Shown here: one piece after another, positions 1-8,926 of the stretch | How positions within the stretch are numbered: position 1 is the stretch's first letter | How the letters are laid out: the number at the start of each line of letters is the position of its first letter | NCBI RefSeq assembly: GCF_003545805.1 | Contig: NZ_NMQR01000007.1 | Span: 1-64,000 of the forward strand | Source of the DNA: Photorhabdus sp. CRCIA-P01 | GTDB lineage: Bacteria; Pseudomonadota; Gammaproteobacteria; Enterobacterales; Enterobacteriaceae | Length of the DNA stretch: 64,000 nucleotides | Reading direction: 5' to 3' | The notes under the pieces: generated by a model | Told to the model about the DNA's origin: nothing | Databases searched by the model: none | The model's input: only the letters and a program-made list of their open reading frames with translations | Translations under genes and position numbers: made by a program

Positions 1-203
1 TGTTTTACAACATAGTCTACTACAAAATCACTGTGGGTTGAAAAGTAGCTGCGCAACGTGACCTTCGCATATTCAGCTTCACTGGCAATCTCTTCAGGAG
101 ACGGAAATTTTTTTTCACGGTATAACTTCAGCGCTGAATGAGTGATACGTTCCAGGGTACGACGCCGGACTGGCGACAGCTTTTCTTCATCAAACAGAAT
201 CAT
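1..203 (-). CDS. TetR/AcrR-type transcriptional regulator, N-terminal part (cut by window edge)
   Basis: The minus strand is open from an ATG at 203 to the window edge, giving 67 residues starting MILFDEEKLSPVRRRTLERI. The region from about residue 12 to 60 has the shape of a TetR DNA-binding domain: a helix (RRTLERITHSALKLYREKKF), then SPEEIASEAEYAKVTLRSYF, matching the usual helix-turn-helix followed by a conserved Tyr-Phe. The ligand-binding domain lies outside the window. It is divergent from the Tm-1-like gene at 344 and could regulate it, which is an inference from position only. The family assignment rests on the HTH pattern. Confidence 0.7.
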   Translation of the reverse strand, partial: MILFDEEKLSPVRRRTLERITHSALKLYREKKFPSPEEIASEAEYAKVTLRSYFSTHSDFVVDYVVK

Positions 204-343
204 TTAAACCCCTTAAAATTTTAACCGTATAGCATTAATAATAAAAAATATCACTAATGATAAAAAGTAACTTGCATGTTGTAAAATATTACAATAGGTT
301 TACATCCATCTTTGAACTGGGTATGTCACATGGGGTGAACACT

Positions 344-1588
344 ATGATACGATTTGTGGTTGTCGTTGGCACAGCAGACACAAAACTGGACGAGCTGGCC
401 TGGCTGAAATGTTGTTTACACCTCGCCGGAGTTGATTCAATCATCATTGATGTGTCTACATCAACTCCCGGGAAAAATCATCAGAATAAAAAGATAGATA
501 TTCATTCACTTCAGGTGGCTGAGTATCATCCCTCTGGCGCTGACTCCGTTTTTTGTGGCGTGCGGAATAAAGCGATAACCGCGATGTCTGTCGCCCTCAC
601 GAATTTCCTGAACAGTTCAATCGACGATATTGCAGGGGTGATTGGTATCGGCGGCTCAGGCGGAACAGCGCTGATTACTCCGGCTATGCAAAGCCTGCCT
701 ATCGGTTTGCCTAAAATCATGGTATCCACTATGGCGTCAGGGAATGTCTCCGCCTACGTTAGGGCCAGCGATATTGCCATGCTTTATACGGTAACCGATC
801 TCAACGGACTAAACCGTATTTCTCGTTCAGTCTTGTCTAATGCTGCAAACATGATGGCGGGTTCTGTCAATTATTTTACGCCATTGGCTGATATTCATAA
901 ACCCGCTTTAGGGTTAACGATGTTTGGTGTGACGACTCCGTGCATTAATCAGCTCACTGCTGAGTTAAATACTCAATACGATTGCCTGGCTTTTCATGCT
1001 ACCGGCAATGGTGGAACAAGCATGGAGAAATTGGTTAAGGACGGCGAATTGGTGTGTGTTTTGGATATTACATTAACAGAAATTGCCGATCTGTTATTTG
1101 GGGGGGTTTTGGGTTGTCCTGACACACGTTTAGACGTCATTGCAAAAAAAAGCACTCCGTGGATCGGCAGTACTGGTGCTTTGGACATGGTTAACTTTGG
1201 CGCAAAGGACACGATTCCAGAACGCTACAGCAACAGGCTGTTTTTTAAGCATAACTCTCAGGTGACATTGATGCGAACCACACCTGAAGAAAACTATCAG
1301 CTTGGTATCTGGATAGGGAACAAACTTAACAAGTGTAATGGACCTATTCGATTCATTATTCCGGAAGGCGGATTCTCTGCGCTAGATTGCCCTGAACAAC
1401 CTTTTTATTTACCTGCATCAACACAGGCTTTCTGTCATGGACTAAAAAAAACAATAAAACAAACAGAATTGAGAAAAGTTATAAAAACACCTTTTCACAT
1501 AAATTCACCACAATTTTGTACTCTTGTAATACAACAATTCAAGGAAATTATAGAACACCAGGGAATTTCTTATGAAGAAAAAATATAA
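344..1588 (+). CDS. Tm-1-like / UPF0261 family protein
   Basis: About 414 residues. The N-terminus ([20 protein letters not shown]) matches the nucleotide-binding start of the Tm-1-like ATP-binding (UPF0261) family, and Gly-rich stretches such as [19 protein letters not shown] follow near residue 100. An ATG at 257 would add 29 residues with no family resemblance. I chose 344 because GGGGTG lies about 6 bases upstream and the protein then begins at the conserved VVVGTADTK. The plant Tm-1 protein carries this domain fused to a TIM-barrel domain. Here the partner is the next gene, overlapping by 17 bp, so the two form one transcription unit. The bacterial enzymatic role is not established. Confidence 0.8.
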   Translation: MIRFVVVVGTADTKLDELAWLKCCLHLAGVDSIIIDVSTSTPGKNHQNKKIDIHSLQVAEYHPSGADSVFCGVRNKAITAMSVALTNFLNSSIDDIAGVIGIGGSGGTALITPAMQSLPIGLPKIMVSTMASGNVSAYVRASDIAMLYTVTDLNGLNRISRSVLSNAANMMAGSVNYFTPLADIHKPALGLTMFGVTTPCINQLTAELNTQYDCLAFHATGNGGTSMEKLVKDGELVCVLDITLTEIADLLFGGVLGCPDTRLDVIAKKSTPWIGSTGALDMVNFGAKDTIPERYSNRLFFKHNSQVTLMRTTPEENYQLGIWIGNKLNKCNGPIRFIIPEGGFSALDCPEQPFYLPASTQAFCHGLKKTIKQTELRKVIKTPFHINSPQFCTLVIQQFKEIIEHQGISYEEKI

Positions 1589-2412
1589 TCAGATTATTAA
1601 AACTATAAAACAAAAAGTCGAACGTAACGAAACTATTATTGGAGCGAGTGCAGGCACGGGTCTTTCGGCGCGTTGCGAGGAAGCAGGAGGGGCAGACCTC
1701 ATTATCGTATATAATTCTGGACGCTTCAGAATGGCTGGCAGAGGATCATTGGCCGGATTAATGCCATACGGTAATGCAAACGAAATTGTCAGAGAAATGG
1801 GTAATGAAATATTGCCGATAGTTAAGGAAACACCTGTATTGGCGGGTGTCTGTGGTACGCTGTGGTACTGATCCATTCTGTAATTTATCTCTTTTCCTGG
1901 ATGAACTGAAGGCACAAGGTTTTGCTGGTATTCAGAACTTCCCAACAGTAGGGCTTATTGATGGAAAGTTCAGAAAAAACCTGGAAGAAACAGGCATGGG
2001 CTATGCACTGGAGGTGAAGCTAATCCGCCTGGCTCATGAAAAGGGAATGATTACCACCCCTTATGTTTTCAATGCAAAAGAGGCTGAAGCCATGGCACAA
2101 GCAGGTGCTGATATCATCGTCGTACATCTGGGATTAACCACTGGCGGGGATATTAGTGCTAATACATCATATGATCTGAAATCTTGTATACCAATCATTA
2201 ATACTTGTGCTTCGGCAGCTAAAACTATTCGAAATGACATTATTACTTTGTGTCACGGTGGCCCACTTTCGGAACCGGAAGATGTAGCCTATATTTTAGC
2301 TCATTGTCCCAATTGTCATGGGTTCTATGGTGCGAGTTCAATGGAGCGCTTGCCAACAGAACAAGCCATCAAACACACGATCCAGAAATTTAAAGAAATT
2401 AATCGGGGTTAG
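1572..2412 (+). pseudogene. PEP-hydrolase-like TIM-barrel protein, frameshifted by a tandem duplication
   Basis: Two reading frames together make one TIM-barrel protein of the PEP_hydrolase-like family. The first (1572-1871) runs from [19 protein letters not shown] through [20 protein letters not shown] to VLAGVCGT, then ends LWY-stop. The second continues [20 protein letters not shown] to the stop at 2412. At the junction the 9-mer CTGTGGTAC occurs at 1850-1858 and again at 1860-1868. Removing one 10-bp copy restores GVCGTDPF and an uninterrupted 276-residue protein, the usual family length. The gene overlaps the Tm-1-like gene, its normal partner. The rest of the sequence is well preserved, so the break looks recent. 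A sequencing error or slippage-reversible state cannot be excluded. Confidence 0.85.
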
Positions 2413-2540
2413 TGAGAATTATACTTAAGCTATGTGGAAACTGAGTACCGACAGTATCGAACACCCTGTCAGCGATAGTTTATGCCTTTAAAGCGAAAAA
2501 CCCTCCAAAAATTTTCCGGTTTCATTCAACAGTGGTGCTT

Positions 2541-3436
2541 ATGGACAAGTTAAGAGCAATCAGCGTTTTCCGGCGTGTTGTGAAACTAGGCAGCTTCAAA
2601 GCCGCCGCCCAAGATCTAGGCTTATCCAAGGCTGCTGTCAGTAAGAACATCAATGAGCTTGAAGAACATCTTAAAAGCCCCTGATTAACCGAACGACCCG
2701 AAGCATACATATAACTGCAAGCGGCAGGAATTACTATCATCAGGCATGCAACATCCTGGACGAGCTTGAAAATGCTGACTTATCAGTTATGGAAACTTCT
2801 CACATTCTAACAGGCTCGATAAAAGTGAGTATTCCAATGTCTATAGGGTTAAAAGTATTAAATCCACTGATATGCCAGTTTATGCATGCTCACCCCGGTA
2901 TTTCTGTCGAAGTTGTCATGATTGATCAATATATTGATCTTATTGAGCATGGAATAGATGTTGCGATACGCGGCGGAGGTGAACTGAGCGATTCCAGCCT
3001 TCGTTCCAGGAAGCTGATAAAAGTGCCCCGAGTCTTGTGCACCTCACCCGCATATATTGAGGCTTCTGAAAAAATACTCATCCCTGAAAATCTCACTTCT
3101 CATCACTGTCTTATCTACAGTTTATCTTCTTCTCCACGACGCTGGGTGTTTCACAATCAAAATTATGTGAAAATCGTTGACCTTAAGCCCGGAACCTATG
3201 TGGTGAATAACGGACTTGCGCTCAAACAGGCAGCGCTTTCCGGACATGGTGTGGTTTTGCTACCTGAATTACTGGTCACTGATGAGCTACTATCAGGTGA
3301 ACTTGTCAGACTACTTCCTGAATGGGAAGCTGACACGCAGGCACTTTATGCCATACAACCCTTTCATAAAGAACGTTCCAACAAGGCAAGGGCTTTTATT
3401 GATTTCCTTGTAAATGCGTTGGATGAAACCTGCTGA
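2541..3436 (+). pseudogene. LysR-type transcriptional regulator, single-base frameshift
   Basis: From the ATG at 2541 the sequence reads as a LysR N-terminal winged helix (MDKLRAISVFRRVVKLGSFK, then LSKAAVSKNINELEEHLKSP) and stops at a TGA right after the C4 run at 2678-2681. With one more base the frame continues LINRTTRSIHITASGRNYY and runs on through a normal LysR effector domain to 3436. The restored length is 298 residues, the standard family size. The effector-domain part has an open frame from 2789 but lacks DNA-binding capacity alone. The lesion sits in a homopolymer, so a sequencing error or slippage site is a real alternative to a true pseudogene. Confidence 0.85.
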
Positions 3437-3444
3437 ATATTTGA

Positions 3445-3474
3445 AGAGTGATCCGTGATTTTAACGGCCACTCT
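3445..3474 (+). terminator. Hairpin downstream of the LysR gene
   Basis: AGAGTG (3445-3450) pairs with CACTCT (3469-3474), and CCGT/ACGG extends the stem inside with small bulges. It lies 9 bases after the LysR stop codon. Only a weak T-run follows, so termination is likely but not certain. Confidence 0.45.
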
Positions 3475-3577
3475 ATTACAGAATCACAGCACTCGCCTTA
3501 CCTTCATATTCACTTTCCCTGAATACCGATAATTGCGTTAAATAGCAAATTTCCGCTTGAAATAAACGCCAGACAAA

Positions 3578-3642
3578 TTGGTTGTGGAAAGTAATGGTCA
3601 TATAATAGAAGCTATTAAAATTGTTCACTATCAGTGTACAAT
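3578..3642 (+). promoter_or_regulatory. Sigma-70-type promoter with overlapping palindromic operator
   Basis: TTGGTT at 3578-3583 and a perfect TATAAT at 3601-3606 are separated by exactly 17 bases. Just downstream, across the expected start of transcription, lies ATTGTTCACT-ATC-AGTGTACAAT (3620-3642), with 10-bp arms and one mismatch. Such a palindrome at +8 to +30 fits a TetR- or MarR-type repressor site. It would drive the 245-aa gene at 3741, leaving a leader of about 130 bases. Which regulator binds is unknown. Confidence 0.55.
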
Positions 3643-3740
3643 GTTTTCACATAATAGGCATTTTAATGAACTATCTATCTCCCTATACTCGGTTTTGCAG
3701 ATGAACTTACCGGTTACATCAAAATTGAGGAGGTGTAGGT

Positions 3741-4478
3741 ATGAACAATTCCATTATTTCAACATCAGAAAATCTTGCCCTGTCCTATCTTGACGGACGC
3801 CAGCCGACTATTGGCATTGAGAACGTAAACAAGGTTTTATTTTCCATTGGCGTCCGAGTCAGTACAACGCCGATCCCTGAAAAAGCCAGACCCATTCTTG
3901 AAGTATCAAAAACGCGTGCGCTCACTGGAGAAGAGAGCGAGAAGCTGATTTCGCTATTTTCTTTACACCGTGGAGAACTCCTGGAACAAATCCGACTGGC
4001 TGGTCGCCAGCCGGAAGCTCACCGCGGCGGTTTCCTATCGACGTCGGAAGTTGGTGTTGCACCTTATCCTAAAGTTTATGATATGAAAGCAATCTCGGTT
4101 GAAGCGAGAAAAACCATTCTCGAAAAATTCGGCAAACTGCATGTGAACAGCGCTGAAGACGGTATGGGCATTGATGAAGTCATGACAGTGGTGGCTGGAG
4201 GTCCGTGGACCTGGTTCTTCCGGCTGCTGGACGGTGTGATTGCAAAACTGTCGCTAGGACGCGTGGAAGCTGGCAATCCTGCCTGGCGCCTCAGCTATCC
4301 CGGACTCGGAATGCATGCTGGATTCCTGGATGCTGAGGATGGACTGATCATAGCATTTGCCCACGGACCGAAGCATTTCGTTATGCGCGATAACGAGCCA
4401 AGTGTTGACGGTGCAGAGATGCTGGGCACCAACCCGTGGGTTGATTTCAGCGGTGATATCCCGAAATTAATAAAATAA
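3741..4478 (+). CDS. Unrecognised conserved-looking protein, 245 aa
   Basis: I do not recognise this family. The start is well supported by a strong ribosome binding site (GAGGAGGTG) ending about 6 bases before the ATG. The product has no signal peptide and no clear membrane segment. The first 100 residues are hydrophilic and helical (VSKTRALTGEESEKLISLFS). The second half is rich in Gly, Trp and aromatic residues (VVAGGPWTWFFRLLDG, SYPGLGMHAGFLDAEDGLII, GTNPWVDFSGD), suggesting a compact beta-rich domain. It stands alone between its own promoter (3578-3606) and a terminator (4503-4535). Coding-like codon use and defined signals make it a real gene; a ligand- or peptide-binding role is only a guess. 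Confidence 0.75.
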   Translation: MNNSIISTSENLALSYLDGRQPTIGIENVNKVLFSIGVRVSTTPIPEKARPILEVSKTRALTGEESEKLISLFSLHRGELLEQIRLAGRQPEAHRGGFLSTSEVGVAPYPKVYDMKAISVEARKTILEKFGKLHVNSAEDGMGIDEVMTVVAGGPWTWFFRLLDGVIAKLSLGRVEAGNPAWRLSYPGLGMHAGFLDAEDGLIIAFAHGPKHFVMRDNEPSVDGAEMLGTNPWVDFSGDIPKLIK

Positions 4479-4502
4479 CATTCTAAAATGAAAGTTAATT
4501 TT

Positions 4503-4540
4503 CCGGCTGCACTTCATGTACAGCCGGTTTGTTATTTATA
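4503..4540 (+). terminator. Rho-independent terminator after the 245-aa gene
   Basis: CCGGCTG (4503-4509) and CAGCCGG (4521-4527) form a GC-rich 7-bp stem with an 11-base loop that can pair a little further. TTTGTTATTTAT follows. It begins 24 bases after the stop codon at 4478. Confidence 0.85.
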
Positions 4541-5408
4541 AAATCTGTATCAGCAGGCTGTAATGGTTCAGTAATTCCAAACACCTCAATAGCCTTTTAA
4601 TGTAACAGCAGCAAACAGGGATATCTAATACCGTCATTCTCAAATGGTTGCAGTCACGTCAACATACGCAACTATCCCCGCAGAAATTCACGTACATCTG
4701 ACAGAATTAGCTTAATCATACCCAATACAAATTCAGTTGCAATCAACACAACCAGCTCTACTATCACACCAGTCACACCTTTAGGATCAATGATAATAAT
4801 GGCTCACTGGCTGAACAGAGAGTGCTGCAATATATTCCTCAGACACAAACGTCTATCAGCAGCATGAAGCATGGCCGTAGTTAGTAGCATGTGTGGATTT
4901 ACCCTCACCACCTTTAGGAGAGATTACGGAAAGTATCTTCATTTTACACACTCGAATTTAAATAATTCGAAATATGAAAAGCACTCACCCAGTATCTTAA
5001 TTACAAAATTCTCCAGCGTCTTGGCCCCTTTTCACATACGTTTCATCATAACGAATGGCAGGGGGAATTATGCTAGAGAAGTTGATCCAGAAAAAAGCAC
5101 ATTTGATGGGAAAAATTTTCACCTAGTGCATAGAGCGGAATAATTTCAATCTACGAACACATATCAAACGATTGACAAGAAGGACAATTTGTTATTCACG
5201 CTCAATATAAATCCATGAAATACTCATTTGTACATATATTGAAAAACATCATTACAACCCTTTGAGGTCATGACTAATAAAACAATCAAACACAACTTAT
5301 TGTTTTATATTTAGGAATTAATAACGTACTAAAAACCATTAGAAATAAAATTTAAAACCAAGCCTTTAATTACCTCGTTAAATATTCTCATATAAAATAT
5401 CATAAAAC
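4541..5408. other. Gene-poor AT-rich interval
   Basis: No convincing gene. A 90-codon plus-strand frame at 4871-5143 has no ribosome binding site, a random-looking composition and no recognisable motif. On the minus strand around 4680-4800 a short stretch reads like eroded coding sequence (hydrophobic, ending in stops), but I cannot name it. This is probably decayed DNA bordering the biosynthetic cluster. Confidence 0.4.
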
Positions 5409-5432
5409 ACCCCCAATATATAAATTGGGGGT
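5409..5432 (-). terminator. Terminator at the end of the biosynthetic cluster
   Basis: ACCCCCAAT (5409-5417) pairs perfectly with ATTGGGGGT (5424-5432) around a 6-base loop. On the minus strand GTTTTATG follows the stem. It lies about 90 bases beyond the stop of the decarboxylase gene (5522), the last gene of the cluster. Confidence 0.8.
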
Positions 5433-5521
5433 CTACCTCCCCTCAAAAAATCATATAATAAATTTAAAAACAACATTTAAAAATTAACCAACAATTATAC
5501 CAATGAATATATTGGTAACCA

Positions 5522-6781
5522 TTAAACTAATACTTCCACTGCATTTTTTTGGCTTAGAAAATTATTTGGACTTGCGCTTAAACCATAAGCACCAGATTGA
5601 AAAATGACGACTAAATCCCCTGGAGTTGCTACTGACATATCTCCTTGATGAACAAGAATATCTAGTGGGGTACAGAGTGGACCAACTATATTAACTATTT
5701 CACGCCTCTCTCCTTTAATTTTATTACCAATGATTGAAGGATAGTTTCTTCTTATTAGTTGTCCCAAATTTCCTGATGCAGATAGGTGGTGATTCATGCC
5801 ACCATCTGTGACTAAAAAAACCATACCATGGGAGGTCTTACGCTCAACAATTTTAGTAACATAAATTCCAGATGAAGCAACTAAATAACGGCCTAACTCC
5901 AAAATAATTTCCGCTTCAGGTAAAAGTTTCTCTGCACGCTCTACCAGTTTGTGCATTGCATTGCCTACCTCGGTAATATTCAGTTCTGTATCTCCCTGAA
6001 AGTAAGGGACTCCAAAACCACCTCCTAGATTAAAACGACGTACTGGAGATGGAGCAAAACGTGATAATTCAATTACTAAATCAAGAGCCTTATTTTGTGC
6101 TTCAATCAAATGTTCTGCACGTAAATTTTGTGAGCCAGGGTAGAGCTGGAATCCTTCAAAAACCAGGGAATCTGGACAATCACGTATAAACATCAGTGCA
6201 TCAGGCACATAAACTACATCCATACCAAATTGGCGTGGTCCCCCTCCCATCTTCATGCCAGAGGAGTTAAGATTATAATCAGGGTTTATACGTAAAGAAA
6301 CACGTGCACACAAACCAAGTTTTTCAGATAATATTTGAATTCGCCGTAACTCATTTAACGACTCAACATTTAGTAATACCTGTGCAGAAATTGCTCTTTT
6401 TAATTCTGCATCTGTTTTACCCGGCCCCGCAAAACTAATATCTTCAGGAGAAATACCTGTATTTAGAGCCAACGCCATCTCATTCGCAGATGCAACATCA
6501 AACCCTTCAATTTTTTGGGACAAATGGTGGATAAGTGGTACAAAAGGATTTGCTTTAATTGCATAATGGATACTAATTTTTTCAGGTAAATATTTACGCA
6601 ACAGACACACACGCAGGTCAATATGTTTTCTAGAATAGGCAAAAAAGGGAGTCTGTCCTATTTGAGTTTCCAGCCGGGTTAATGGTATTCCTCCTATTTC
6701 CAAACAATCGTCTTTAATGACAAATGTTTCTGCGATTTTCATTGATAAACTTTTCTCTGTCATTCCATTTTCTACATTCAT
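5522..6781 (-). CDS. Fold-type III PLP-dependent decarboxylase (LysA/ornithine-decarboxylase family 2)
   Basis: 419 residues with the alanine-racemase-type barrel and C-terminal beta domain of family-2 decarboxylases. The PLP lysine is K76 in HYAIKAN. A glycine-rich phosphate site (FNLGGGFGVPYF) and the C-terminal active-site signature GPLCTPLDIL, with its catalytic Cys, are all present, followed by FQSGAYG. The stretch HHLSASGNLGQLIRRNYP is typical of the subgroup found with exosortase-A loci and carrier-protein systems rather than of classical DAP decarboxylase. BtrK of butirosin biosynthesis, which decarboxylates a glutamyl group held on a carrier protein, is a useful precedent. The ATG at 6781 follows TGAGGT at 6 bases. 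Substrate (ornithine, lysine, arginine or a carrier-bound amino acid) cannot be read from sequence. Confidence 0.85.
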   Translation of the reverse strand: MNVENGMTEKSLSMKIAETFVIKDDCLEIGGIPLTRLETQIGQTPFFAYSRKHIDLRVCLLRKYLPEKISIHYAIKANPFVPLIHHLSQKIEGFDVASANEMALALNTGISPEDISFAGPGKTDAELKRAISAQVLLNVESLNELRRIQILSEKLGLCARVSLRINPDYNLNSSGMKMGGGPRQFGMDVVYVPDALMFIRDCPDSLVFEGFQLYPGSQNLRAEHLIEAQNKALDLVIELSRFAPSPVRRFNLGGGFGVPYFQGDTELNITEVGNAMHKLVERAEKLLPEAEIILELGRYLVASSGIYVTKIVERKTSHGMVFLVTDGGMNHHLSASGNLGQLIRRNYPSIIGNKIKGERREIVNIVGPLCTPLDILVHQGDMSVATPGDLVVIFQSGAYGLSASPNNFLSQKNAVEVLV

Positions 6782-7070
6782 AATTTACCTCACACTAAAA
6801 AAAGACAGCATTAATATATAGAATCCACAACCAATCAAAGCACAGTCTATACTCGACACCCCTTACAAAAATATTTTATTAAAAATAACAGAATTATAAA
6901 ATCCTAATAAAAATCTAATCTCTGGAATTTTAAAAACCATACCCCACTCTATTTCCATAGAAATAAAAACGCATTTATTTGATTAAAAAAACAAAGGATA
7001 TACCCACATATAGCTAACTATAGCCTATAGCTTTCACATCCAGAACTAGTTTTCATCCACCACTCAATCA
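6782..7070 (-). promoter_or_regulatory. Upstream region of the decarboxylase gene
   Basis: 289 bp of very AT-rich DNA separates the decarboxylase gene from the FabH-like gene, whereas most other genes of the cluster overlap or nearly touch. It probably contains a separate promoter. I see no strong hairpin or operator in it. Confidence 0.3.
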
Positions 7071-8006
7071 CTAATAAAGCAATAAAGAGGCACCAAATAG
7101 ACCACCTACCCCGGCAGAAATCAGCAAAACTTTATCTCCTGAATGTAATGCTCCACTATTTTTCAACGCATGTAAATTAATAAGCATATCGGCACCAAAA
7201 CAATGTGCTGTTTCACTAATGTTTTTAAGAAATATCTTCTCTATAGGAATATTCATAAACTCTGCTGCTCGACGCCATATCAAAACATTCACATTATGTG
7301 GAATAATATACGATATTTCATCCATCGTAATATCCGCCTGCCGTAATACATCTTGAATCACAGATTGTAATCTGAGTTGATAATTCGCTGCAAAATCTCG
7401 ATAAGCATCAGAATTAGTTGGTAACCAAATACCTTGAGAATACCCTGGATAGTTATGTATAGAATGTGCAAGAATGCTTGGACCTTGCCCATTCAGAGAG
7501 AGCAAAGTGGCAGCAGCAGCATCACCGATTACCGCTACATTAGGAACTATTCTAAGTTCAAAACTGTCAGCAATTTCCCCGACTACTATCAGAGCCTTAC
7601 TATTAGGAAGTGCATTCTGTAAATAATGTTTTGCTAAAGATAGTGCGGAAAATATGGATACACAATTGTTGCTGCTGGTTCCTATAGCAACAGCATTAGG
7701 TAGCTGTAAGCGTCGAACAAGAAATGAAGCCATATTTTGACCCCATATACCACTTATAGTCCCCGTATGAGCATAAACTAGCAATACAACTTCTCGCTTA
7801 ATGTAGGGAACTTGTTGAAACAATTCCTTGCAGGGTTTGAGCAGCATTTCTTCTTCACTGCCTTCCTCTACCGGACAATGAGATAATTCATACATACGGC
7901 TAAACACCCGCGCCTCATTTTGGGTTAAACCTAAGCGTTGGTATTCCCTTTCAACTTCAAGCTTCTTTTTAGGTACATAGCTAGCAAGCGTCTCTAAAGT
8001 CATCAT
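7071..8006 (-). CDS. FabH-like (KAS III) thiolase-fold enzyme with Cys-His-His active site
   Basis: 311 residues. The nucleophile is C115 in SSNNCVSIFSAL, the position of the FabH catalytic Cys. The catalytic His lies in IIPHNVNVLIW (FabH HQAN). The third catalytic residue, Asn in the FabH motif GNTSAAS, is replaced by His in ETAHCFGADMLIN. The C-terminal loop GDKVLLISAGVGGLFGASL is normal for the family. The gene at 11782 carries the same unusual His and the same NNC motif, so the change is a subfamily trait, not damage. Such variants may act as acyltransferases or do non-standard condensations, which is inferred. It follows the transglutaminase-like gene by 5 bases. Confidence 0.8.
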   Translation of the reverse strand: MMTLETLASYVPKKKLEVEREYQRLGLTQNEARVFSRMYELSHCPVEEGSEEEMLLKPCKELFQQVPYIKREVVLLVYAHTGTISGIWGQNMASFLVRRLQLPNAVAIGTSSNNCVSIFSALSLAKHYLQNALPNSKALIVVGEIADSFELRIVPNVAVIGDAAAATLLSLNGQGPSILAHSIHNYPGYSQGIWLPTNSDAYRDFAANYQLRLQSVIQDVLRQADITMDEISYIIPHNVNVLIWRRAAEFMNIPIEKIFLKNISETAHCFGADMLINLHALKNSGALHSGDKVLLISAGVGGLFGASLLLY

Positions 8007-8011
8007 ATGAA

Positions 8012-8926
8012 TTATTTACTCCATATAGCATGTAAATCGACACAATAAGCACCGGATACCGGGCTAAAACTATGAACTTTTCCTCGATAACTCAGCCCAC
8101 TGTAATTATTAAAAGACGTAATCAGTTCATTACATTCACCTGGTAAACAAGGATCCAACAATGCCATACGATCCAAAAAGTTTAGTTGCTGCACATCCGT
8201 CACCCTAACTCCAGGCTTTTCTTCCAGTAATATTCCCCAGCTATCCCATATCAATGGTTCATATCCAGCCAGTGAAGATAAGTCTAAAAAAAATAAATTA
8301 CGTACTATCCACTGCCCATATCCATCATCAAATCGATATCCACTGAAAATACGCTCATTCATTGTTCCCTGTCGGATATGCTTCCATATTTCTGCTCCAC
8401 TAAAGAATAAATGCTTAGGAAAATCTGATGGATTAACATCTAATAATGGCTTAGGAGAAATATTTAATCTACTTTCGGCATATAACCATCTAGTACCATT
8501 CCAATATTCTACCAAAGTATGATCATGCATCGGACATTCATCATTATATTGATAATGAGCAAATCCATAACGGACTCTTGCCGGAATATTTTTATGTCGC
8601 ATAAAGGAACATAATAAAACTGCAAAATCCCGACAAGTAGATAATAGACGTTTTTCTGGAGGCCGAGGATTTAAAAAACCTGAATCATCAAGTAACAAAA
8701 GTTTTTTTAGCATCAGTGAAACACAGCGGCTATCTATTTCTATATTACGCATAGAAATGATATCTGGATTAAGCTTGTCTTTTTCTGTCTGATAGTGAAT
8801 CAATAAATTCTGAACAATAGAAATTAACTCTTCCACACCATTAGGTAAATCATCAAGCTGAGATGAATATGATTCTGCTAATGTCACCTCAGTATGCTGC
8901 CGGTAGTGATTAATAGGATCAAACAT
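8012..8926 (-). CDS. Transglutaminase-like (papain-fold) protein
   Basis: About 304 residues from the ATG at 8926, which has GGGAG 7 bases upstream and overlaps the previous stop codon. The core motifs are C98 in LLSTCRDFAVLL, H136 in MHDHTLVEYW and an acidic residue in WLYAESRL (E151 where many homologues have Asp), the order and spacing of the transglutaminase-like Cys-His-Asp triad. There is no signal peptide, so it is cytoplasmic. In andrimid biosynthesis AdmF, a transglutaminase homologue, makes an amide between carrier-bound partners, so an amide synthase or off-loading role is plausible here. A protease-like or purely structural role is also possible. Confidence 0.75.
   Translation of the reverse strand: MFDPINHYRQHTEVTLAESYSSQLDDLPNGVEELISIVQNLLIHYQTEKDKLNPDIISMRNIEIDSRCVSLMLKKLLLLDDSGFLNPRPPEKRLLSTCRDFAVLLCSFMRHKNIPARVRYGFAHYQYNDECPMHDHTLVEYWNGTRWLYAESRLNISPKPLLDVNPSDFPKHLFFSGAEIWKHIRQGTMNERIFSGYRFDDGYGQWIVRNLFFLDLSSLAGYEPLIWDSWGILLEEKPGVRVTDVQQLNFLDRMALLDPCLPGECNELITSFNNYSGLSYRGKVHSFSPVSGAYCVDLHAIWSK

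Noticed and set aside
4871-5143. A 90-codon plus-strand frame in the gap before the BGC
   Set aside because: No ribosome binding site, no motif, random-looking composition and located in otherwise decayed DNA.
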